A stretch of DNA of 64,000 bases, from contig OY848925.1 in the NCBI GenBank assembly GCA_963693285.1, positions 6,426,932 to 6,490,931 on the forward strand, given 5' to 3'. Of this stretch, positions 1 to 10,752 are shown in pieces. The notes under the pieces are model-generated. The model was not told the origin of the DNA. It made no database searches and saw only the letters and a program-made list of their open reading frames with translations. Source of the stretch: Xestospongia muta (lineage: Eukaryota; Porifera; Demospongiae; Haplosclerida; Petrosiidae). A program made the position numbers and the translations under genes. Each line of letters starts with the position of its first letter. The stretch's first letter is position 1.

Positions 1-424
1 TAACAAACGCTTACACAGGTGCCCTCCAGCTTCAGAAAAAAAAATCAGAAATTGTCAAAAATTGTAAAATTAAGATAGTTTAAGAGACAGCGACAAACAA
101 CCACAAAATGTATGACTGATAAAAAAGTTAGCAGCTATGTTGCCACACCCACCTTAGGTTGATGATATTGTCATTATTGAATTCCACTAAATGCAGTCAT
201 TCTCAACACAAACAGATATAAGTTATAGTACATAGTCCATTATAGTACCAGTGTTAATTGTAACATGATAATTGAGGTTCAACTAGTTCATAACATATTA
301 TATAGCTTCCTAATTCCTGTTTTCTCATGCAGCATGATCCCTAATTAAATGTCACACTTAATTAATCCTATTTATTCTAACAATATTATAATGGAAATAT
401 CTCATCATGTTGTCACTGACATAC

Positions 425-758
425 CATGATACTGGGGAGCTAAAGTTGACAGCTCCTCTGCGAGATTCCTACCAACAATTGTTGCTGGTCCACCAAGATC
501 CTCGAGAATTCTAACAAGACGATGACAGTCTGTCTGTATTTCCTCCACAGTCTTCCCCAACTTCAATCCAGTTTTCAATTCCTCAGCTATGTAAGTAAAA
601 TTCTCGCTTCTCATAACAGACTCAGATATCAGACGAGCGGCAAATACTTCCTCTGTAAATTCTGTCATACATCCTTGTAGAGCTGAACTGAGGTTGGCAT
701 ATTGAGAATTAAAGACATCGATAACGGCTTTCTTGTAGCTTTCGAGTGAGTCATCCAT
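425..758 (-). CDS. Receptor exon 1 (helical, possibly death-fold); rest of gene lies left of window
   Basis: Starts at ATG 758 (MDDSLESYKKAV) and reads about 111 codons to a GT donor (CATG|GTATGT), ending in phase 1. The peptide is predominantly charged/amphipathic, as expected for a helical bundle; a CARD- or DED-like fold is possible but not demonstrated. In the other copies the same exon splices in frame onto the Death-domain exon about 0.9-1.2 kb further left, so this exon belongs to a receptor copy mostly outside the window. It differs from the other copies at several residues, for example EEVFAARL and FTYIAEEL. Upstream of the ATG there is about 0.7 kb without recognised coding sequence, the likely promoter. 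Confidence 0.7.
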
Positions 759-1471
759 TGTCGATCACAAGAAGGGTGGGGCTTGTAAATATTGAATTGC
801 CCCACCTATTTTGACAGCTATGAATAATATACAATTATGATATATTTTATATGCTAACCAAAAAAACCTACAGAGTTCAAAGTAAAATAAACTGTACTTA
901 ATAACACGTACATACATAATAAACAGTTAGTGATAATAACAATGAATTATCATAATATTATATAATATTAATATAATAACTCAAACTAGTTAAAAGTGAA
1001 AGTGTCTCCTTTGTTCCTTCCTCTTGTGATTATAATCTCCTTTTTGTTTGTTCTTTGTTATAGACATATCTATTGTCTATTACACAAGTAGTCCTCCAAT
1101 CTCTATTCCTACAATCATACACAGTACATTTAATATACCAGTATAGTCTAATAATTGTTCCGTCATTTTGTTTGTTATCAATACATCATGTCAATTAATA
1201 TATCTATCCATTCATCTGTTAATTTGTCCATTCATCTTACTTACTTCTAAACTTTTATTCTCATATTATATCATACCAGTAATACAATGGAGGGGAGTAT
1301 AAATATTAAATGATACACCAGATTTAATGATGACATCATTTTCTATAGTATGCTACACAAACTATATAATTATTATTATAATACAAAAATATAATGATTA
1401 TAGAAATAGATAATTCACAATGATTAATGACTATTACTATTAATATTACAGTACTTCATACTACTTCAAAA
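759..1471. other. Spacer between receptor exon 1 and YIF1; probable receptor promoter
   Basis: AT-rich, with no convincing reading frame. Short ATTATATAATATTA runs occur at about 950-970. It must contain the receptor promoter (reading left) and any YIF1 3' end. The equivalent spacer in copies 2 and 4 fuses directly to a point near the YIF1/BCKDHA junction because of a shared deletion. Confidence 0.5.
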
Positions 1472-2475
1472 CTAGATGATATAACTTACTGAAAAAGCTT
1501 GAGGGGTTCCTAGAACACCACCTAGCCCCATCTCAATTAGCATTCCTCTCCTCATCCTCATTTCCACTCCCAATCTTGTCTCCATACCTATTACATACTT
1601 GTAACTACAATATGCCAAAATGTCCATCCATGTTAGACAAACTGTCACTCGACAAAGAAACATACTCAACCAGATCAAGAAGACTTCAACAAATAGCCAA
1701 GCTAAGAGTGAACTAGCACTAATACCGAGTACCTCAGGAGTAAACCTAATGACGAAAGATAACTGACAACAGATACATACTAATAAATTATTAAAAATGA
1801 TATAATTGTAAGTTATTAATAATTGCTTTAATTAATAGGAGTTTACCTCTTTTGAGTGCCCAACACAAACCCATTTAATAACACGTATGTCACAAATGCC
1901 ATTGCTATATAAAAGACATATAATATCAATATATTATATGTCAATATACACAATACATATGTCATTACACACAATATAAATACAGTAATGTACCAGGTAT
2001 ATAAAGGTCAGGTGCATTGATGTCACGACGTGGTTCAATAGGACCATTACCAGAATATTGTAGAGACCAGTCCTACAGGAAGAGAGATATCAGTGAACTG
2101 ATCACAAGAGTTAAATATGATTGTACTCGATGAGTATAGGGAAAAAGAACGATCCATAACTTATTAAGTACATAATTTGTGTCTACAGAAAAATATTGTT
2201 TTATTCCAGGTGCAAATCTATTGACCTGGGAGAGAGAGAGAAGTGAGTGTAATACATAGCATTGTATCAACCTACGCCTCTATCTAAATATGATTGTCCC
2301 ATGTTCACTAGTCCTTGTCCATATTGTAATGCTGCCTCAGTAACCATTGGATTAGATAAGAACTGTTGAGCGGCTCCAATAGGAGGAAAAGAAGGCCCAC
2401 TACTACAAACAATACCAAGATAAAACAGTGAGATACAAACTACCTCGTGTCTTCAAATAGGGGAGCTGTCTTCAT
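1472..2475 (-). CDS. YIF1: YIF1-like ER-Golgi membrane protein, copy 1 (C-terminus divergent or truncated)
   Basis: YIF1 partners YIP1 in ER-Golgi vesicle traffic. Six exons can be joined: MKTAPLFEDT (2444-2475), SSGPSFPPIGAAQQ..., VNRFAPGIKQYFSVDTNYV..., DWSLQYSGNGP..INAPDLYIP, AMAFVTYVLLNGFVLGTQKR, and FTPEVLGISASS..LAYCSYKYV. The family hallmarks PxLFEDTSS, DRFxP..YFxVDTxYV, PDLYIPxMAFxTYVL and YKYV are visible, with at least two hydrophobic membrane segments. After YKYV the frame reads on to a stop at 1472 without resembling the family's last membrane segments, so roughly the last 90 residues appear lost or replaced. In this copy the upstream ATG used in copies 2-4 is ACG, but an Ile-to-Met change supplies a new ATG five codons downstream. 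Confidence 0.75.
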
Positions 2476-3791
2476 ATAAGCTCTGATCGTCACTAGTACT
2501 GTGACTTCCGAGTCTGAAATAAAAGAGTTAAATATTATTGAGAGTCTAAAGGGTTAAATACCTATATGTCATAGCTTCAATAAGTACTGGTCATCCTTCC
2601 TCAACACAAACCTGTTTAGCGTGTTTTGTGACATTATACATGGCCAATACATCATTGCCGTCAACTCTAATGGCTTCCATACCATACCCTATACCACGAT
2701 TAACAATCCCATCACCAGCGTATTGATCTTCTACGGGGGTGGATATAGCGTAGCCATTATTGCGACAGAGGAAAATGACAGGACAATTTAAGGTGGCAGC
2801 AAAATTCTTTGCAGCACGACAGTCTCCTTCCTGAGCTGCTCCATCTCCAAAATAGACAATGACACAGTTTTTGGAACCAGCCATTTTCATACCATATGCA
2901 TAGCCTGGTGCTAGAATGGAGTACGTGAACATGAGGAGTACAATGTACCAAGAAAATAGTTAACCTTGTGGTATTTGAGTAGCCAACGGAGATGAGATAA
3001 AATGAAAGTTATGTTCTTTACTTCCATAATGTACTGGCATTTGACGTCCACGACCTTTATCCAAATTGTTTGAGAAACATTGATTCATCATATCATCAAG
3101 TGTAAATCCTCGCCACATGAGGACACCTGTTTCACGATATTGGGCATATACCACGTCTTCCAAATCCAGAGCAGCTGCTGTTCCAAAATGTGTACCCTCC
3201 TCTCCATAATTCATCATATAAAATGATATGAGACCCTGTTGTCATGGAAACAGAATGGATGTGGTTAATTGTGTGTATTCAATATGTACCATTCTCTGTG
3301 CTCTATAAAGATATTGATCCATTAATTGCAGTGTCAGCATTTTGGAGTACATACGTAACAGAAGATCTTTGTCAAGCTAGAAAGAAAAACATCTGCTTAT
3401 ATGATAATGTATCTATTAACAATAATCATAAACAATCTAGTACTAGTCTCCTATTGAAGCATATGACATAAATATATTGTAATATTTGAATACATTTGGG
3501 TCTTGGGAGGAGTCAAGTACTATTCCTTCATTATTCAGTATACAATATATCGGTCGTAGATGAAGACTCTTATTTAGTGAACTGGCTTGCATTAGATCAG
3601 TTGTATAAGGAGGACCTCGTGGACTAACCTCCTCTGATAGTACTGGTATTGTATAATGGAGTTGCTATAGGGAAAAATGCGCTCTATTTAGGTATAGAGA
3701 GATTGTTTACCTTCTTGCAACATAATCTGTTGAGCCATAACTGATAACTGTTACCTGCTCTTCTTGTTAGAAACAAAAGCTTGCTAGCCAT
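2453..3791 (-). pseudogene. BCKDHA: BCKDHA, branched-chain 2-oxoacid dehydrogenase E1-alpha, copy 1 (truncated, nonsense codon)
   Basis: E1-alpha is the thiamine-diphosphate-dependent subunit of the mitochondrial branched-chain ketoacid dehydrogenase. Exons: 3711-3791 (MASKLLFLTRRAG, a transit-type leader), 3494-3664, 3290-3376, 2965-3235 ([26 protein letters not shown]), 2562-2910 and 2444-2513. The ThDP/Mg region [18 protein letters not shown] is present. A TGA replaces Arg in [14 protein letters not shown] near 2610. The last recognisable motif is GSHSTSDDQS; then the frame stops at 2453 inside the exon that also starts YIF1. The usual C-terminal ~110 residues are absent from the unit. The gene starts 26 bp from MTIF2 on the opposite strand. 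Confidence 0.8.
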
Positions 3792-3817
3792 TTTTCTGGA
3801 GGTGTGGCACTACCCAC
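3792..3817. promoter_or_regulatory. 26-bp divergent promoter gap, BCKDHA / MTIF2, copy 1
   Basis: The ATG of BCKDHA (-, 3791) and the first in-frame ATG of MTIF2 (+, 3818) are separated by only 26 bp. The gap contains GGAGGTGTGGCACTACCCAC. Both transcripts must start here or overlap each other. Both products are mitochondrial, which would suit co-regulation. No TATA-like element is visible. Confidence 0.5.
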
Positions 3818-4862
3818 ATGTCAACAATGGCTCTGCGGAAGAATGTAAGTTTTTAAAAAATACTTTTTTTAATTTCTGCAACTTTTTAGGTTTTCAAAGT
3901 GTTAAAGTATTCACTTCAAATAAGATCATATGCTACTAATCAAGTAGGTGTGGTTAACATTATATTATCGTTACTGTGATGTCATTGTATTCAGGAGAAG
4001 ATTGCTGTGACATTAAAAAATGGACTGACTGTTCGTCAGTTAGCAAAACAACTTAATGTAAAAACAAGTAAGTATCGACTTATGTGGATTCAAAATTACT
4101 TTGTCGCTGATAATTAGAATTAAGTGATATTATGGTATCTCTATTTTAGCCGGTATAATTAAGGTATTGCAAGAATTAGGTGAAAAAAGTCACACCCCCA
4201 ACACTCGTTAGTTGATCATCTATTAATACATGACCACACCCCTTTCCAGGCATGTCATTGGAGTTAGCAGAACTTGTTACCATGGAAATGGGACATCCCA
4301 TAAAAGAGACCAAAACAAAAGATGCCACACCCATAATCCGATCTAAAGATGCATTAAAGTAATAAGTATAATACCTGCTATTTGTTATCACATCTTATAT
4401 CTTAGACCACGCCCACCTATAGTGACTGTAATGGGTCATGTTGATCACGGCAAGACAACTTTACTGGATAACCTTCGAAGTACATCTGTGGCCTCAAGAG
4501 AGGCAGGTGGTATTACACAACACATTGGGGCTTTCTCAGATACATTAAGATGATTCACGTTATTAAGAATACATCTCCTTAGTTCCTTTGGTAAGTGGGA
4601 GAACCATTACATTTCTGGACACACCTGGCCATGCTGCGTTTTCTGCGATGCGTTCAAGTGGTGCTAATGTAACTGATATCGTAGTTCTTGTGGTAGCTGC
4701 TGATGATGGTGTAATGCCACAAACAGTGGAGTGTATTAGAATGGCTCAGGAAGAACAAGGTAAGTATGTACATGTCTTGTTAGTACATTCATTGTGTGTC
4801 TCTTTTCAGTTCCTATTGTAGTGGCCATTAATAAATGTGATAAATATAGCAGCAATGTAGTA

Positions 4863-4898
<36 letters not shown>

Positions 4899-6298
4899 GG
4901 GGAGGAGGGAGGGAGAGATAATAATTTTCACACACTTTATCTCTCTCTAGTCTAAAGTTAAGCAGCAATTGCTACAATATAGTATACAATTAGAAGAATT
5001 TGGTGGCGAAGTGCAAGCAGTTGAAATCTCCGCCCTCACTGGTAATGGATTGGATACATTAGAAGAAGCTATTATTGTATTAGCTGAACTGAATGAAATC
5101 CAAGCAGATCCCACGGGACCAGTTGAAGGAGTTATACTGGAAGCAAGAAATGATAAAGGATTAGGGTGAGTGTAAAATAAGGGGTTAAAAATAACTCTCT
5201 TTTGATAGAACTATTGCAACTGTATTAGTTTTACATGGTACTCTAAAAAATGGGTGTGTCCTTGTGGCTGGAGAGGTGTTGGGTAAAATTAGAACCATGA
5301 TGGATTGGAGTGGTCAAATAATGAAAGAAGCCCCACCCTCTATCCCTGTACTCACAGCAGGATGGCGGGAACTACCTATAGTTGGAGAGAAATGTCTACA
5401 AGTGAGTTTCAATAATTGTTAATTTAAGATTTATAGTTCTGGGTATGAAGGTCAAAGGAGAGTCCCAGGCTAATGAAGTTATTCAATATCGGAGTTATCT
5501 TCAACGGAAGTACCAAATATTACAAGAAAAAAAGAGGATACAAAAGCAGCTGGAGAGAGAGGAGGGCGTCCAAGTTGTTCCTCTTATTATAAAAGGTGAT
5601 GTAAGTGGATCTGTAGAGGCACTTGTAGAAGTTATTAATTCTTGTCAACCAAAACAACTTCAACTTGAAGTTGTTCAGTCTGGTGTAGGAAATATCACAG
5701 AAAGTGAAGTGGAGATAGCAAGTTCTATCAGAGGTAAGACAATATACTGTTGTATTTTATATATAATGGTTCTGCTCATTAGGTGTCATACTAGCATTTA
5801 ATGTCACTGCTAATAAATTAACTACAAAACTTGCTGAGCAAAAGGAAGTGGACATACTCTCTCATAATGTCATCTACAAATTACTAGAAAAATTAAAAGT
5901 ACAAAAAAGTGTTATTTTAAGCCAATTCATTTATCTTACAGGATTGGCTTAAAAATCAACTTCCTTTTGTTAAAGAAGAAGAAATTATTGGAGAAGGTGT
6001 TGTTCTCAGAGTATTCAAATTACGTGGAACTAAAGCAGCTGCTGTTGGTGGTTGTCGTGTTAAAAAAGGACAGCTGGTACGAGATGCTATCTATCAATTA
6101 TGGCGAAATGAGGAGTTGATCCATGAAGGTACACTAGTTGGTATGAAACGAGAGAAAGAGGACATTAGTATGGCAAGAAAAGAAACAGAGTGTGGACTGA
6201 GTTTCAGTAAAGATCCTGGTTGGGAAGAAGGTGATAAAATAGTATGTCTACGTAGGAAAGATGTACCACAACCATTAGAATGGGACATTGGATTCTAA
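3818..6298 (+). pseudogene. MTIF2: Mitochondrial translation initiation factor IF-2, copy 1 (splice donor lost)
   Basis: MTIF2 is the GTPase that brings fMet-tRNA to the mitoribosome. Reading through exons: MSTMALRKN, VFKVLKYSLQIRSYATNQ (transit-type leader), LTVRQLAKQLNVKT, then the G domain with GHVDHGKT (G1), GGITQH (G2), DTPGH (G3), NKCD (G4) and SALTG (G5). Domain II (GPVEGVILEARNDKG...), the linker, KGDVSGSVEAL and the C2 domain ending PLEWDIGF* follow. ATG 3818 and ATG 3827 are both in frame. After [11 protein letters not shown] the donor reads CAG|AT at about 4540, where copies 2 and 4 have CAG|GT; read-through stops within a few codons. All later exons are open. An alternative donor could rescue it, but I see none. 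Confidence 0.8.
4864..4920. repeat. GA microsatellite in MTIF2 intron (with length variants in other copies)
   Basis: An uninterrupted GA run directly follows the donor GTAAGTGAGAG of the intron between the NKCD exon and the next exon. Lengths differ: copy 1 about 4865-4894, copy 2 about 21930-21953, copy 3 about 38587-38618, copy 4 about 54588-54613. A purine-rich extension (GGAGGGGAGGAGGGAGGG) follows in copy 1 only. Confidence 0.8.
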
Positions 6299-6435
6299 TG
6301 AGATATTATTTAAGAGTTAAAAATAAATAAAGTATTTATTTATTTATTATTTGTAATATTAATACACGGACATTATTATTAAGTGAACTAGTGTCTACCA
6401 TTGTACATATGATTGTACATGATATATATCAACTT

Positions 6436-8128
6436 TCATGAGTTACTTCTTCCTCACTATCTCTTACTGAAGAATGAGTCAAAGATACTTTACCAGCTGT
6501 TACTGCTTTTCTACTAATATCATCATTTACATGTAAATCATCTAACTGGTCTATAAATTAAAATGTTATTGAGAAGAAATATTATATAGTCTCTTACTTT
6601 CTATTTGATGGAACCATCCCCTAGCTCTCTCTTCCATTAATGTTAATAGTTTAGTCTGCATATTTGAACGATAAGCTATAAATTCTTCTTCCAATGTTTC
6701 TTTCTCAATTTCACTTTGTCTCAGTTCACGATGAAGAACATCAATCACTTCTTGTTGTGATTCTAACCTCCCTTGAAGGACAAGAACCTCTTGTCTCAGT
6801 CTCTCCATTACACACACCTGCTCACAGTGAGCCACAATTGACATAGTCCTCCTGTTGCCATAGTAACAGCTTAATAGCAAAACTACACTCACTAGCTAAC
6901 CAGTTTTTGATGTGGTCAGTCATGGCTTCCAGAGATTTAAGTGAACCTGCAGTCTGAGCTGATAATAATACAGTATTAAATTATTTAATATTGTAGGGGC
7001 TTACCAGAGTATGGTGGTACATACACCATAAGTGTACTGTTCTCCCAATAGTCTGCCTGCATTCTGAGGGAGAGATGGACAGATAGCTGGGGTAACAGAC
7101 CAAATACCAATGTACTTATATCTTGCTGTTATTATAGGATCATCAGTAAATCCATGACGAGAGAAGAACTTTTCCGCTTTGTGATCAGCAAATGTCAATA
7201 CAACATCATATTGACCCACAATGGCTGGGTCTTTGATGAGACGGAGGAGATATCCTCCAACACCAAGTCCTCTCCAACGATGACGAACAGCTAATAGTAG
7301 TACTTGAACTGATGATTCTCCCGGTTTACTACAAATGGACAGATAAATAGATCAATGGATGTATAGATAAATGGATACATATCCATACCTAGATAACCTC
7401 ATAAATGTGATAGAACCAACCAATCTATCTTCTATTCCAACTGAAGACAAATGTAATGGATCCATGTTCCTTCTCTCTCTAACTTGAGTCAGAAATCTAT
7501 CTCGTTCTTTGTCATAAGTCTTTACTTCTTCACTCTCCTCCTCTTCCTCGTCCCTATAATAAAGAAATAATTATTATGTCCATTTAACTAATTACTTACT
7601 TGTCATCATCTTCACTATCACTGTAAAGATCACTGTATGGATCACAATAATCCTCTTCAATATTCTCTAGTAGCTCCACCCCTATTTCATTATCCTTTGT
7701 TTCCACAGTCTCTTTGTGATTTGTTAATGTTGTAGGTGGACCATGTTGCTTTCGATATTCTAATACAGCTGGTAAAAATAATTTTATATCATTATGATTA
7801 TTAACTGTGGGGGCATACCCTTTTCAGTAGCCAATACAAATATCGTACGTGAGGGTTTTGTTAAACTCCCATAAATTGCCTCGAGTTCCATGTCAGGTAA
7901 AGCAGCTGAATAGAGAGCTGCCATGGAGTGAAAGAGATCACGTGAGTCGATGGGCGGGGAGACACAATGGACAGGACTCCGGCCAATTGAACCCTCTCTT
8001 TTCTCTCTTACTTCTTCATCATCATGACATTTTAAACGACGAAAATTTACGAGTAAGACATTAGCAGAGATCTTCTTCGAGCCATCACGGGAGGAGAAAG
8101 CCGTAGTCTCACTCAATACTTCAACCAT
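6436..8128 (-). CDS. GNAT-family acetyltransferase-domain protein with coiled coil, copy 1
   Basis: About seven exons encode roughly 450 residues. Start ATG 8128 (MVEVLSETTAFSSRD); an in-frame TGA lies just upstream. Order: an N-terminal unassigned part, an acidic stretch (SDSEDDDK, DEEEEESEE), then a GNAT core. The core has beta strand VQVLLLAVRHR, the acetyl-CoA loop RWRGLGVGGYLL, and DVVLTFADHKAEKFFSRHGF. A C-terminal leucine/glutamate coiled coil (VMERLRQEVLVLQGRL...) and a tail ending THES* follow. The combination suggests a protein acetyltransferase with a dimerising tail, but I cannot name an orthologue. It diverges from the CD36-like gene over a 183-bp promoter. No disabling change was found in this copy. 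Confidence 0.6.
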
Positions 8129-8202
8129 CACCTCCTCCAATCAGCTGTCTCATTTAGTGGGTGGGGCTCAATCCTACTCTCTTCCTCTGCAAACTAGCGA
8201 AC

Positions 8203-8234
8203 TAGACCCTCCTTATCATGATAAGAAAGGTCTA
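8203..8234. promoter_or_regulatory. Inverted GATA-type palindrome between GNAT and CD36 genes, copy 1
   Basis: TAGACCCTCCTTATC is followed by an imperfect inverted match, GATAAGAAAGGTCTA. The core TTATC..GATAA is two head-on GATA-type sites. It lies between two divergent start codons (8128 and 8312). Confidence 0.45.
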
Positions 8235-8311
8235 GCTCACTATAAGATTAATACAAACCTTACATTATTTATAGATGTTGTCCTACAAGCTGATGCTGCA
8301 AAATAACTAGA

Positions 8312-8847
8312 ATGAAATGTAGCTGTGGTAGAGTGTGTTGGTACATCCTAACTCCATGTTGTCTCTTAACTTCACTGGTGTTAGTTGGTGCTGCAGTAGC
8401 AATCTTTCTATTGTATCCATCACTACTGGCCCAGCAAGTACAGGAAGTAAGTCCTTTTAAAATGACTGTTTCTTTGATTTTAGCTTCAGAAAGTGACTAT
8501 AGTACCTGGTCACCTGCCTTTTGAACAGTTTCAACATCCCAGTGTACCAATGTATAAAGATATATATTTTTTTAATTTAACTAATGCTGAAGAATTTGTT
8601 GACGGTGCACGTCCAAGAGTTGAAGAAGTTGGTCCATATTCTTTCAGGTAAAAAGATACTCTTTAAGTTACAAATATTATATTGTATTTGATCAACATTG
8701 AAAGAGAGAGATAGAGAGAGAGAGATAGGTTTGCTAATAATACTACACTCATTAAACATTTCTCTGAGTATAGGGAATATCGCCATAAGTTCTTCAATGA
8801 CTCTAATCTATCTAAGAACAGGACACTGTTGGAGTATACTCAATTGT
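8312..8847 (+). pseudogene. CD36/SCARB-family receptor, 5' fragment, copy 1
   Basis: CD36-family proteins are two-pass scavenger receptors of about 480-500 residues. Three exons remain: 8312-8446 (MKCSCGRVCWYILTP and a hydrophobic segment SLVLVGAAVAIFLLY, the first membrane anchor), 8484-8647 (FEQFQHPSVPMYKDIYFFNL, TNAEEFVDGARPRVEEVGPY, the conserved start of the ectodomain) and 8774-8847 (EYRHKFFNDSNLSKNRT). The intron 8447-8483 is only 37 bp. After a good donor at 8848 no further CD36 exon is found before the next gene, so only about a quarter remains. It could still make a short secreted or anchored fragment; I treat it as a gene fragment. Confidence 0.75.
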
Positions 8848-9061
8848 GTAAGTTATAAATGGATCAATGGATATTCAGTAATAGATAGATGGACAAATTA
8901 ATGTATGAATAGATGATTACATTACAGAAAAGATACATCTACTAGATGTATATAATAAAAAGAACAGTTCATATAACGTAATATATACCTTTTATAAGAT
9001 ATAGGGTTGTTCTAAATTAATCAAATATTATGACAAATATAATTCATCATATGTAGTATAT

Positions 9062-9435
9062 TCATGTGAAGTTAAGACCACCTCCAGCTAGACCACTTGA
9101 GTTAGCTCTGACTCCGCCCCCTAAATTACCTCTAAACCCAAACAGTCCAGATCCTTGTTGACCAAACATGTCAGCACCACTTCCAAGACCACTCCCATCT
9201 AGAACTCTAGTTATACCTAACATACCACCTGGTTGACTTGTAAATAAACTGGTATCTAAAAATGAATGGATAGACAAAATGGACACATGATTAGATAATG
9301 GATGAATAAATAAATTATGAGATATTACATTGTATAAAATTAACAGGAGAAGTCCCTACCTATTAAAGACATTTCACCTGAGATTATATTAGTATTATTA
9401 CCAATACCAGTTCCAACTCCTCGTCCTTTTCCCAT
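9062..9435 (-). CDS. Small glycine-rich reading frame, copy 1
   Basis: Two exons give about 90 residues: 9360-9435 (MGKGRGVGTGIGNNTNIISG) and 9062-9255 (DTSLFTSQPGGMLGITRVLD, GSGLGSGADMFGQQGSGLFG, ending GGGLNFT*). Junction ATAG|GTAGG...TTTTAG|AT is in phase. The product is unrecognised; it may be the C-terminal remnant of a larger gene. A second open frame in exon 1 (VILDSEVESWEKDEELEL, acidic) cannot be excluded. Copy 1 alone has the AG acceptor; copies 2-4 read TTTTATAT there. Confidence 0.35.
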
Positions 9436-9981
9436 GACTCAACCTCCGAGTCCAAGATTACCTGGGCTCTGTCAACTCCAATCTCTCCATCCCTACATTA
9501 AATTAAAGATTATTAACATAGTGTGATTGGGGTTAAAATATAGACCATTCAAATTTAGTTTCTTATGTTTTCAAGCACCACACACAGTGACACACACACA
9601 CAGTATATAGTATAGAGTATTACTAGTAATTAACAGATAACTTACTAACTCCTTAGAACATTTGGTGAAGAACAAAGTAAATAGAAAACATCAGAAAGAC
9701 TAACAATTGATAAATTCTTTGATTTTGCAATAACTTTTGAATTTCCTGCAAAGAAGGAGATAGAAACTGATTATTAAGAACTCCCTCCTCCATATTGGAA
9801 GTAAAAGACAGTTTTCTGTAAATTCAACAAACACCAGTTGAACTGCACATGACAATAGGAGGTGTGGCTGAAAATGTATTATAAGTAACTCCTATTAATG
9901 TGATATTGCCATAAATATTGGAGAGTTACTCTGTAGCAATGGAGAAAACATGTTATAGACTTTGACTGATGTTGTAACTAG
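9436..9981. other. Spacer, no gene recognised
   Basis: Contains a CA-rich tract near 9585-9602 and the element GGAGGTGTGGCTGAAAATG at about 9857. No convincing exon is visible. The equivalent stretches in copies 2-4 (about 26466-27000, 43128-43680, 58223-58780) are the same apart from CA-tract length. Confidence 0.4.
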
Positions 9982-10618
9982 GTCATGTTGTAGACGATAT
10001 GATCAAACTCATCTTCATCAAGTTCTATCTGAACAACTCACTAGAGCTCAAGCTGACTGGATCTCCGAGGGAGAAGACACAATTGTTATGTTCCAGTAAG
10101 TATCAAGTTTACAGGTCATAGGGTATCAAGTAGTATTCTCAACTAACTGGAGGATGAAAATATTCCACTGTTAGTGATAGCTACCTGTAACTAATATTTT
10201 TTTCATTATTACCAGAGACATCACATGAACTTTTGACATAATATTCCTTTGTCTCCTCCTCTTCCTTCAGTCTGTAGTCTGTTTAATAATAAAAAAACAA
10301 GACACTCTTACCGCCATATTTATTCGCGGGTTTGCATTTTTCCATAGTTACACACCACACCTATTAAAGTAGCAGCTGTAGAAGCCAGCAGGTGTCGGTG
10401 AGAAAAAGTTTGCTGCTTAAGTCTTTACTGCTTTAAGCCTTCTTTACTAGAAACTACTAATGATAGAAGATAACTAACTAGCAAAACTGCTAACTACTAG
10501 ATACAGTCTACTACTGTTAATAGAAACTAAGTTTGTTTAGTAGTAAGTTAATAGTTGTAATGTTATCAAGAAATCTTCTGATGTTGTATGGATCAGTACT
10601 TTCATGGAATTGTTAAAA
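9982..10618 (+). CDS. Two internal exons of an unrecognised gene, copy 1
   Basis: Exon a (9982-10095, after acceptor TAACTAG, before donor CCA|GTAAGT) reads SCCRRYDQTHLHQV and LTRAQADWISEGEDTIVMF. Exon b (10555-10618, before donor AAAA|GTGAGT) reads CNVIKKSSDVVWISTFMELLK. Phases match (2 then 1). I do not recognise the protein. In copies 2-5 two extra bases (GAGAAAAGACAC against GAGAAGACAC) shift exon a out of phase with exon b, so only copy 1 joins cleanly. The flanking exons are not found, so this is a fragment at best. Confidence 0.35.
10206..10345 (-). CDS. First exons of an unrecognised small gene, copy 1
   Basis: ATG 10345 opens MEKCKPANKYG, then donor GGCG|GTAAG. A second exon reads DYRLKEEEETKEYYVKSSCD and ends at a GTAATA-type donor near 10216. 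Highly charged and unrecognised. It is inside the intron of the opposite-strand exon pair 9982-10618. Equivalent ATGs lie at 27382, 44039, 59139 and 61529; copy 3 has a weakened donor (GTTAG). Confidence 0.3.
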
Positions 10619-10752
10619 GTGAGTGTATTATTAAATAGAACGTGTTATTAAATATAATAACTTGTTAAGTGAACTGTGTGTGTAGGAAATAAGTTTTTAG
10701 GTTATTTTGACAAATTAATTGGCTTTAATTAATGGATTTTTTATTAGCAGTA

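Noticed and set aside
3244..3471. Open frame on + strand (METEWMWLIV...) repeated in every unit
   Set aside because: It is antisense to BCKDHA exons and introns 3-4; its conservation follows from the duplication and the BCKDHA exon underneath explains it.
4530..4590. AT-AC (U12) intron explanation for the AT donor in MTIF2 copy 1
   Set aside because: The intron ends in AG, lacks a U12 ATATCCTT donor, and copies 2 and 4 have a normal GT at the same base.
6116..6298. Separate small gene at the MTIF2 3' end (and its antisense frame 6094-6288)
   Set aside because: It is the last MTIF2 exon; the upstream exon joins it in frame and the antisense frame is a shadow.
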